A DNA stretch of 64,000 bases from Strongylocentrotus purpuratus (taxonomy: Eukaryota; Echinodermata; Echinoidea; Camarodonta; Strongylocentrotidae): assembly GCF_000002235.5 (NCBI RefSeq), contig NW_022145597.1:31750797-31814796 (forward strand). The letters are read 5' to 3'. The translations under genes and the position numbers were made by a program. Below are positions 1 through 10,700 of the stretch, piece by piece. Below the pieces are notes generated by a model. That model did no database searches and had not been told where the DNA came from. It worked only from the letters and a program-made list of their open reading frames with translations. Within the stretch, counting starts at the first letter, position 1. Every line of letters begins with the position of its first letter.

Positions 1-558
1 AGGCTTCAGAAAATTTCCAGTTACCAATGCTACCGGTTATATGTCCTGTAGTGAGATTTTTCTTGAGTGGGATACATGCAGATGTACAATATTTTTAAAC
101 GAGAGGCAAAATCATAATTTATGTAACTGGCATGGAACGCAAACCAATTCCTTTTTACTTCCAAAACTGTACGCAAGTATTTAAGATTTTTCTTCTGCCT
201 TCACCCCCCCCCCCCCCCCACCCTGATCTTGGATCTACAGGTAGTTTCATCTTCTTTCAATTTCTCTTTTTACCATCTCTATCTTTCAATTTATCCCCCC
301 CCCCCCCACCCTCTCTCTCTCTCCCTCATGTGCTTTATCATCCTTTTGTCCTCACTTGTACGGTTATAGAAGCTTTCCTCTCATCAAAATTTCATCATAC
401 ACTTTCAAATTCAAAAATCTCATTTTCAAAAAAGAAAGTTGAGTTCTGGTAAAAGGTGAAAATAATTTGTGAGCTTTCTTCTTCTTTCTCAGTCACTTAC
501 ATGTACTTCATTTAGAGGCTGGAGACAGAAGGGTGTTTAAAGATAAAGGCAAGTTCTG

Positions 559-594
<36 letters not shown>

Positions 595-1460
595 CTCACA
601 GAAACTTAGACTGAATGTTCAAGATTACAAATAAATGTCATTTGCCAAACAATTTTGGTAGAAAATGTATACTGGACAAGTAATGAGCTTAGAAAGATTA
701 GGAAATCAAGGTTGGTAGCCCCCGACACCAATTGTGTAGTCCCATATACATCTTTCTGTGTACAGTGCTTGTTACTTTACCAAGACTGGGTCAAATTTAT
801 TATGATTTTGATGACTCCAGAACTTTGCAGTGCTGCATGATCAACTTTTTTCTGATCCATTCCACACTTTTTCTTTCACAATGCAATCGGATGACCAGAA
901 CTCACCTTTATCTTTAATCATAATGTAATTTTAACATAAAGTCAACATCCTTCCAGCTTCAAGCAAACAATCACTAAACAAAAACATCACTTGTTTACAG
1001 TAATTCACCACACTGAACATGAAACCGTATCACAGAAGTCGTCCTGGTTTTGATCTGTTTTTTAATTTTGTATTAAATATAGTGTTCACACATACATGTA
1101 GATTTGTATGTAATGGAACCCTGGAATATCTCTGAATGGAATATCATAAAAGCCTATTGTTCTCAGAGATGGCGGGAAAAGCAATTATATATTTTTTTTC
1201 TCAATTCTCTGTAAACATTCAGGATTGTCTTTGTCATTTTCTTACTATATTAATGATTTTATATTTGAGATTCATTATCAACAATTGCACAAATGATATT
1301 GATAAGTTTGAATATGATATCTGTTGCAAAGCTCAAGCATGATATATGGCAATATACAATCATGATAAATGCTTAGGTCTATAACCATATGTATATTACC
1401 TGTAATTAAAGACATTATATGAAGCCAAAACGGTTGAATTATTTGAATTAATTGGAAACT
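1..1460. other. gene-free stretch with poly(C) and poly(A) runs
   Basis: C16 at 204-219, C13 at 295-307 and A30 at 563-592. The rest is AT-rich, without splice-framed coding sequence. It could contain the missing last TCTP exon, which I could not identify. Confidence 0.5.
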
Positions 1461-2466
1461 AGATGGAACTTCGACTGCGCGCAGTCGAAAATGATGCCTC
1501 CGTCATAGAGCAATTTTACAAACCAAAACAGAAGAAATTTTTCGAATTCAAGTTCAATTGTAATCCATTAACAGGTTTTCAGAATACTGTGATTACAAGC
1601 TATTTTTGCATACATAATGAGCCCATGACTTTTGACCTTATGAACCAAGAATCTACTCAGTTCATTGGCTCTGCAAGAAACATACATGACCTAAGTTGGC
1701 AGGAATCCATCAATCGGTTCTTGAGATAACGCGATCACGAGCTGTTTTTGCATACATAATGTGCCCTGTGATCTTTGAACTTTGACCTTGTGACCCCTAC
1801 ATCTAATCAGTTCATCGGCTCTGCAAGTAACATACATGACCTAAGTTTGGCAGCAATCCATCAATCGGTTCTTCAGATAACGCGATCACAAGCTCGTTTT
1901 GCATACATAATGAGCCCTGTGGCCTTTGACCTTTGACCTCGTGACCTCAAAATCTCATCAGTTTTTTGGCTTTGCAAGTAACATACATGACCTAAGTTTG
2001 GCAGCAATCCATCAATCGGTTCTTCAGATAATGCGATCACGAGCTCGTTTTGCATACATAATGAGCCCTGTGACCTTTGACCTTTGACCTCGTGACCCCA
2101 AAATCTAATCAGTTCATCGGCTCTACAAGATACATACATGACCAAAGTTTGGCAGGAATCCATCAACCAGTTCTTCAGATAACGCGATCACGAGCTCGTT
2201 TTGCATACATAATGAGCCCTGTGACCTTTGACCTTTGACCTGGTAACCCCAAAATCTAATCAGTTCATCGGCTCTACAAGATACATACATGACCAAAGTT
2301 TGGCAGGAATCCATCAACCAGTTCTTCAGATAACGCGATCACGAGAACGGGACGTACGTACGTACAGACGTACGTACGTACGTACGTACGGACGTACGGA
2401 CGGACGTACGGACGGACGGACAACCCGAAAACATAATGCCTCCGGCTACTTCGTAACGGAGGCATA
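1461..2466 (+). repeat. 151-bp tandem array inside a dispersed repeat with hairpin ends
   Basis: From about 1597 to 2345 a unit recurs at exactly 151 bp (anchor GAGCTCG at 1739, 1890, 2041, 2192, with one more degenerate 5' copy). Each unit holds TGACCTTTGACCTTTGACCT or a relative. The block begins with a perfect 20-bp palindrome at 1470-1489 and ATGCCTCCGTCAT. It ends with a GTAC/GGAC microsatellite (2350-2420) and a hairpin, ATGCCTCCG...CGGAGGCAT. Open frames over the array on the minus strand are a by-product of the repeats. Confidence 0.85.
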
Positions 2467-3759
2467 AAAATTAGCAACAATTAGATCTGGCTTACTTGGA
2501 CTAAAGATATATATATATATATATATATATTACATGGCTGTGTTTACATGTTTATTCCCAAGTAATCTTCTAAAACAATGAGATTTAATATCCAATAAAG
2601 TTCAACATTCAGCAATAAATACAACTGAACCAGTTCTGTTATCATAAATGTTATTTTCATTTAAAAAAAAATGCTTTTAATTTTGTGCCTTGTTGCTTCT
2701 ATAAGAAGAAAAACATACACTTGGAAGTGATTTCAGTTGTTGTGAGATCGGTCAATTTGAAATCATTATACAAAATGCAGAAGACATGTTTTGAGCCATA
2801 GCAATTTCCATTATATATCTGACAGGTAGTTGACATAAGAGGGCAGCATTCACGGCAGCTGGAGTAATGTTGCATCTTCATCAGGATGAATGCAGTACCT
2901 AGTCTTTGAACTCGTCTATTGCTTTAATACCAAACAACCTCTAAATGTTATGCGAAATAGCCTGCAAAAGATTTATGCAAACACGTGATGGATTCAACAT
3001 GAACCCTTTACCTGCTTCCGTCAACTAATGCAACAGACGATCAACTGCCACGGTTGACTATTTTCACACGTAAAGTGTATATTGACAATAAACTCTAAAA
3101 ATGTGGCAGTCGACTCAGGTTATGAGTCAAATTGCCACATCTAAGTTTGTAATAGCTTCTCCCCCTCTCCTCCCCAAGCTCAAGTTAGTTCATCTCAAAA
3201 AATTTCCCTTAATTCTTTTGGAGGATTGTCTCTTTAGTGCAATGTCTCTGATACCAGATTTTTCTTTGAGATACATGTTGAGGATGGCATTTGGATGTCC
3301 GGCTTCTTTCCCTTGCAGTGACAGCGAAAGAAAGTGATTAACTTGGTGAGTGGATATATCTACAGGATAACATTCTAGGGATGAGCTGTTATTACTGTTT
3401 CAGAAAAGGAAAAAGACAAAGACAAAAAACATGACAAAGAAATTAATTCTACCGTGGAAGAATGTTGTACTTCGCTTTAATACCTGAAGTAATTTACAGT
3501 TGGTCAAGAAAAAGAGAGAAAGAAAGGTAGCATGAAAGTTCAATATTTATTTTAGCTCGACATGGTTACTCTTAAAATTGGAGTTTTTCAACTGGTAATG
3601 TTAAATTCCCCTCATTTGTTGTGTACAAGATGAGGGCTTCAAATTTCACTCATAGCTAGAGAAAACAAATCTTTTGATCTAAAATATCGCACTCTGAGTC
3701 AAGTGATTAGGCTACTCGACTATAAAGATACCTCTACTTTATCCATGTTAAGTTTGAAG
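2467..3759. other. gene-free AT-rich stretch
   Basis: It has an (AT)n run at 2508-2530. Nothing else recognisable. It is probably the downstream part or last intron of TCTP. Confidence 0.4.
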
Positions 3760-4022
3760 TTATCATGGTAACAAGATGATGTCTGGTATTTTCAAATACT
3801 TTTATGACTCTGTGACCTTTAAGCCCTTAAAACTCCAAATCCTATCAGTTCATCCTTCCATATTCATTCATCTTTCATTTGAATTGTTGTAATGCCTTTC
3901 AAGTTTTATCAATTGATTTATTAGGGTAATGAGAATCAGGATGGACGGACAAAAAGACAGATGTACAGATAACCCAAAATATAATGCCACCACCACTGAT
4001 GTTCGTGCCGGAGGCACAAATC
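3760..4022 (+). repeat. old diverged relative of the 1.5-2.5 kb repeat
   Basis: It has a single GTGACCTTTAAG stretch, CTATCAGTTCATC, a GGACGGAC run, AACCCAAAATATAATGCC and the closing CGGAGGCAC, the same order of parts as the array's last unit and tail but strongly diverged. Confidence 0.6.
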
Positions 4023-4226
4023 CTTGCTTTAAATTGACATAGTTATGGCTGAGTAGCATCCCAGGTATTTTTTTTTTAAGAAGACCAGAGCAATTTTTCA
4101 GGCTGAAGTGGACACATGGACTGATTTATCACCCTTGCCAGCAAGATTTGGTCCCCAATTCTTGGAAACCGCAGCAAATTTGTGATGCACTGACGAGAAC
4201 TCTAAACAGCACTTTAAAAAAAAGAA

Positions 4227-4460
4227 GTAATCTAGCCATCCTATCAAAGCTAAGTTTACTTAAATGACATTACGAACTTGCGACAAAATCGAGAGGCTTA
4301 CCGGAAATGAACACTACCCAGGTCGTAACTTGTCCATTAATTGCGACAAACTGGTAAGGCCAGAATCTGGCCGATTTAATTTTGATCTCCACCACACCGT
4401 ACCAACGCAAATATTCATATATTCAAATATTAATATGCAGCGCTAGGATGGCTAGGTTAC
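4227..4460. mobile_element. MITE with TIR GTAAYCTAGCCATCCTA
   Basis: The left end GTAATCTAGCCATCCTA and the right end TAGGATGGCTAGGTTAC are inverted copies 234 bp apart. No coding capacity. It ends 37 bp from TCTP exon 4, just beyond its donor. Confidence 0.65.
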
Positions 4461-4496
4461 GTTAAAAAAAAGACTTGAACAGCACACTGTACTTAC

Positions 4497-4785
4497 CACT
4501 TTGACTTCCTTCAGTCCATATTTGACAAAGTACATTAAAGGTCTGCCTTCGGGATCGTCCTCGGGGTATGTCATGAGAATAAGCATGGCTTCGTCACTTA
4601 AACTCTCACCTAGAAAGAATTGGAATTCCTTCTTCTTGAAACCGGTCAGTATGACGCTCTTCAGGTCCTCCTTAAAAGTGTTCTTGAAGGCTGTGTACTG
4701 TAACTTCAACTCCTCCACTAGTTTTTCATTTTTCTTGCCTTCTGCTTCTAGTTCCTTAATTTGATCATCCTTTGCTTTCATCAAT
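4497..4785 (-). CDS. TPT1: TCTP exon 4 (helical hairpin and C-terminal strands)
   Basis: 289 bases, acceptor CTGTTCAG, donor AAAGTG|GTAAGT. It encodes a long charged helical segment, then a stretch like the human ...NYQFFIGENM... part (here EFQFFLGESL), and ends PLMYFVKYGLKEVKV in phase 0. If the donor were ignored the frame would run to a stop at 4452-4454, which would be an unusual tail for the family. Confidence 0.9.
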
Positions 4786-7700
4786 CTGAACAGTGAGAAG
4801 AAGAAATAAAACCCACAAGAGCCATCAGTGACTTAGCCCTAAAAAACAGAAGGTCTGCAGAACTAAACAAGACAAAGACAACTGCATCTTTGATATGTAC
4901 CTCCACCTAAATTCAGATAAGATCATGACTCAAGCTGTTCTTGAAATTATCATGATAATGAGAATGAAAGACTTTTAATTGATATAATAACGTTTGACAT
5001 TAATTAAAATTGACATTCATTCCATTATGTTTAGGTCTCCTCCCTTTTGTTGCCACTCATTTTTTACAATTATCTTTCATGTGCTATACTTTTCAAATGG
5101 AATTAATGGAATTGCAATGACTCCAGAACCATTAGAACAGATTTCAATCTCAGGCACCACCTTTGGTGATGGAGGCTTAAAAAAAAAGAAGATCAGTGGT
5201 TTCTTAAGGAAATCGTTAAAAGGGAAAGCCAACCCTTGTACAGATCTAATTTGTTTGAAATAAATCAGACCAATAATAAGAGTTATGAGTGTTTGAAATT
5301 TGAAATCACTGGGTGTCATTGGATAGTTAAGTACAGACGGACAACTCTCCTGTTTGTGGTGTGCAGAAAGTTCCTTAACAAAAACATTATTATCCCCCCC
5401 CCCCCTTATATTCATTCTTCCTTGGGGCACTGCACATTTTGAAACATTGTTATTTTAGGCATGTTGTTTCTTAGAACAAATGGGAAAGTGGTCCGACACT
5501 ACGTCACAGTGACATTACCTATTTAGCCAATTTAAAGTTCTCATATGTATAGTGATTAAGACTTTCAAAAATTAATAACTCTTATTATTTGTCCGATTTA
5601 ATTTACACCTTCATTTTGCTGATGTTTGTGCTTTCTTTTTAGAGAAGTCTGTTGGTAAGGTTTGATTTTTCAGTAAGCAGTTATGTACTGTCCTTTAATT
5701 TCATTCTTATATATTTGCTTTTGATGAAATACATGTACATGCATGTAGTCCTCCTGAGATCATTAGCTTCTAATTTTTAGGCATTTGAATATTTGATTGA
5801 TACTTACTTCTTGATATAAGGCTTGATCTTGTCCTGCTGGTATGCTTCTTTAGTGTACTCCGTGACTTCTGTAAGACGATTTGCAAGGACGATGTCTACG
5901 CCACTTACACTAGTCTCTTCGGTGGTTTCAGCTGCTTCCTCAGCAGACGGATTGCCTCCTATGTTTATATCCCCAGCTGAAGAATTTTCGGTCACTCTCT
6001 GCATCCATACAATAAATATATATGAATTAGCGTATTACTACTACTTCTACTGATAAGAACAAAAATAATAAATAATAACAATAATTATATACTTCACTTA
6101 AGAAATCCAGCCATCTGATTGGTCGAAATTGCGGTCGTGATTTAAGCCATTCCCGTAAAGAAACAAAAAAATGACAAAACCATTTAATAGTCCAAGAGTG
6201 AAATCCCTCAAAATTCCAGTTACCGGGAAAATAATAAAATCTTGCTGCGATACCCATTGGTTTGCGTGTTAAAATGTTCTGTGAGCGAGCGCGGACACCA
6301 TACAGTGCTTTTTGTCTGCGATTCCCAACTGATCGAAAATTTCAGTCATTTTTGATAAACAGACAGTTTCTCAGATTTTCCGTCATGTTTTAACCAATCT
6401 TTACTCGATAAAAGGATAAGGTAAGAATTCTTGGATTTTTGTTTGAATTCGGCATATAAAAGGGATATCGACTGCTTTAATACTCGAGGACTGGCTGTTT
6501 CTATACTGGCTCTCGGGGGAAATTTGCATCTGCTGCTATCGCCCCTCAGCGCGCCGCCCACCCAGCCGCACCTCGGGGTGATAGCAGCGGATGCAAATTT
6601 CCCTTGAGCATATAAAAACGGCCAGTCCTCTCGTAGCAGTTAATATCTTTATACCCTAATAATGAAATTAATAATAATCAGGGCTCTTACCAGAATCAAC
6701 TTACAGCGGGAAAATTAATTGGAATAGCCAGCAACCAGAAATTGCAGGCAAGGGTCTGTGTAGGCCCCCTGGCGGGATCTAGGGACAGTGCCCCTAATGG
6801 GGGAGGGGTAGGTGCAGTTCCCCTGAAACTATAGGCGTTTTCTTTAATGGTATTAACTGGTTTCAAAAAATGATATATATTGGGGGAAAAAAATTGTTAC
6901 CAATGGACTATTTCAAACTGTGTATTAATTGTTTTGTGGATTACTATGTCAAAATCTTGGGTTAGAATTAACCGGGAAAAAAATAAAATGGGAATTCATA
7001 ATGTGGTTAAAGGTGTAAAATTAAAATATTTTGTTTACTCGGATTTCCCTTTAAAGATGCTCATGCATGGGTATATGGTCGTTCGTGAAGTAGGCACCTT
7101 GGGGATCACTCCCAATCACTACCAATGGGTATTACGCTCCTGTGTGTATGTCCGTGTGCTGCCCTCTATATACCCACGCTTGAGCAACTTTAATATCATG
7201 TTACGTCATCATGTAATCATGTATTATGTAATCTTTGTCGACACATGGCCTTCCAATTAAAATACAGTTTGAGCTACAAGCTCGTCGACCATGCACTTTT
7301 TTGAGGCACTTGTAAAATGATCATCTTCAATGACTGGCATAGTACTTTGCCAGTCACCTTAGAGAATCTATGATTTTAACCGGGGCCTCTTAGTGCATGG
7401 TATATTTCATTACTTATATGAACGTGTACCAACCTTTCCTTTAAGTTGAATAAAGTTTTGATTTGGACCAACAAGCTTCATGGGGTAGATGTCGGTGAAA
7501 AGCTCATCACCTGCAATGGAAGAAAATGAGAGAAAATATAATATCATTTAAATAGAAGACTAGAAGAAGTGAGTAACACGAAGCAAATGAGGGACACATA
7601 TACATGTACATGCATTTGTGCTTCAAGTCGGCCTCAGTCTGACCTCAAGATAACAAAGACCAAATTAAATCAGTTGAGACGACTGGGGCCAGTCACAGAA

Positions 7701-10700
7701 CAACACCTGATACCAGAGCAAGCAGGTTTCCGGCCTGGAAGATGGTGCACTGGCCAAGTGCTAAATCTAACCCAGCACATCGAGGATGGTTTCGAGAAGA
7801 ATGAACCGACTGGAGTTGTGTTCGTCGACCCGACAGCTGCCTACGACACTGTTAACCACCGTATACTTCTCGACAAGCTCTATACCATGACAAAGGACTC
7901 CCATCTGACTAAGCTTATCCAAATGCTCCTGGAAAATTGACGCTTTTATGTAGAGCTCAACGGGAAGCACAGCAGATGGAGGAAACAAAAGAATGGTCTA
8001 CCTCAGGGCAGCGTACTTGCTCCTGTCCTATTTAATGTTTACACCAATGACCAGCCAGTGTACCCAGGAACAAGAAGCTTCATCTATGCTGATGACCTTG
8101 GCATAGCAGCCCAGAAAATCCACATAGACAAGATAGAAACCACTCTTTCATCAGCCCTAGACAACCTGACAGACTACTACAACAACAACCATCTGAAGGC
8201 TAACCCTGCCAAGACCCAGGTTAGCTTGTTCCATCTCCGCAACTACAATGCTGGGAGGAAGCTGTCCCTGAAGTGGAACGATGTCTCATTGAAACACTGC
8301 GATCACCCTGTCTACCTTGGAATCACTCTTCACCGAACCCTTTCATACAAACAGCATGTTCAAAAGGTGAAGGGTAAAGTTGGGACAAGGAACAACCTAC
8401 TACGGAAACTGGCAAACTCATCTTGGGGTGCCAATTCCTCCACGCTGAGGTCAACTACTCTTGCGTTGTGTTACTCTGCAGCAGAATATGCCTGCCCTGT
8501 ATGGGGAAGATCATCCCATACAAAGAAAGTTGATGCAGCACTCAACGACAGCCGCAGATGCATCACTGGCTGCCTCAAGCCCACGAATGTGGACAGCTTG
8601 CACTCCCTGGCCGGCATTGCTCCATCCGATGTCCGCAGAACAGTTGCAAGTAGGACTGAACGCAGCAGACAAGTTGAGGACACCCGCCATCCCCTTTACT
8701 CGCATCAACCGGCCCCTACCCGCCTGAAGTCAAGGAAAAGCTTCCTCTATACAGTCCAGCCACTGTCACAACCTCCTCATTCAACCAGAGTGATCTTGTG
8801 GGAAGAGAAACGTTCTGAAAACCACCACCATGAAAAGCTACCAATCCCGACCAAGGAACAGCTGCCCCCTGGCCATAGATGTGATTGGAAGACGTGGAAG
8901 TCCCTCAATAGGCTTCGCACAGGTGTGGGGCGATGTAAATACAACATGAATAAATGGGGATATACTGACGACGCAGACACCAACTGCGAGTGTGGAACAT
9001 CCGTGCAATCCATGTCACACCTATTAAGATGTCCACTCCTAATCGACCAATGCTGCCTGGAAGACCTGGTGGCAGCAAATGAGAAGGCTCTCCAGTGTGC
9101 CAAGGCCTGGCAGAGCATTTGAGGACACGAAAGAAGAATACAAAGTGTATATATCCTTTTCTTGAACATGATATTATTTATTTTTGGTGCTTGATAAATC
9201 TTTATAGATATTTATCACAACTATGAAATTTTAGATGGTTACCATTTCGTGTTTTTTCTTTTCTTTTTACTTTTTTTCAGTTATGAGTTATTAGTTTTTG
9301 ATCGATCGGGTGGGGGGAATGTAATGGACAGGTGTTCACTGAATAGATGTTGTTGGTAGCAATTTACTAGGTCAACTAACCTACTCGCGTCAAGTCGTTG
9401 AGTCAACGCCCGTTGCGGTCGTACACCGGTCAGGTTGGACAGGCTTAGCAGGTCATGCACCACCGCACCGGGATACTACATACACCGGAGTATTTCGTTT
9501 CACATACTCAGAAACAGGAAGAGGTGGTATTTACGAACTCTAAATCGGGACTCTCTAACCCACAACAGTTTACTTTATATATAAAGACCGGGCTAGAGTC
9601 GGTGGATGATTGATTTTATGTTATACCTCGAAGGATGACCTGGTCATCAGGTAATTTATTTTCCTTTGGAAATATGGAGTGATATATTGTGATATAATCG
9701 AGTACCGATAAGACGATATATACAGTGATAGGATATACTCCTATCTAAGTTCATAGTGATTCTGAATCATTTTATTTTTGTCAATTATTTGCATGTTTAA
9801 TTGTATTGAGCCGATGGCTCTTAAATAAACTGTACACTATATTTTATTCTTGAAATTGCTTGATTTTCTTGTGATACATACTCATTTCATCAGAACTTAA
9901 TTTATCGTCAGACCATAGTAATTTACAGTATTTAAATCTGACAACGAGCAATAAAGGTTTGAATTTTGCATGGTCGCGCGATTTTAGGACACAACATCGG
10001 GCACGCAATATTCAGACAACCTAGTAAATTGCATCAATAAAATCATCATGGAATCCGTTTTTTGCATCGCCAATGCGTCGATCAAACCTTTTTTTTAAGG
10101 ACGCATCGGTCCGCGTTTACGAAGATCATCCTCGTTTATGAAGACGATCCTTATTCTTGAACCAGCGCCCCTACTGGTGGCATGCCATCGAACTAAGTTG
10201 CGCTTAAGTTAAGGAGGCCCTTTCTCACTTTAATTGGAAGCCACTCCAGCAGATTGGCCAATGGGAGCGAGTAAACTCATGGTATAGCGCTCAATGCGCA
10301 AAGTTCTCATGGTAGGGAGGCCAATGCCCAAATCTAACTTTTTAATTACTAATTTGTTTATACTAAAACTAAGATTAAAAGAAAGCATTTACTTTCACTA
10401 AGAAAATCCACCCATCTGCCGACTCCATAGGTTCCATCAAATAGGAGATATCCAGCTGGTTTGTAGCCATTTCCTTCTACGCCTTTCCGTACGTAAGAGC
10501 CTTGAAACAATTATATTTCATGTCGCAAAGTTACGTTCATAATTAGACAGGCCCGAGGGACAAAGTTCATGATGAAGTTTAAAACTTCGCGCGAAAGTGC
10601 AATCACTCAACAGCGGCTAGCCTTGAATCGGTCGCACACGTACACACCTTCTTCTTCTTAGTTGATCCCTCCACCGACACAGGCAAGCCCCGATGCAGGC

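Noticed and set aside
1461-2466. Helitron
   Set aside because: There is a 3' hairpin, but no CTRR end after it and no TC start. The ends look different.
1873-2480. Minus- and plus-strand frames over the 151-bp array
   Set aside because: Repeat-driven; the translations simply copy the unit and the GTAC microsatellite.
5077-5430. 117-codon minus-strand frame in TCTP intron 3
   Set aside because: It contains poly-Phe/Lys low complexity and repeat-like sequence and does not fit the TCTP splice phases.
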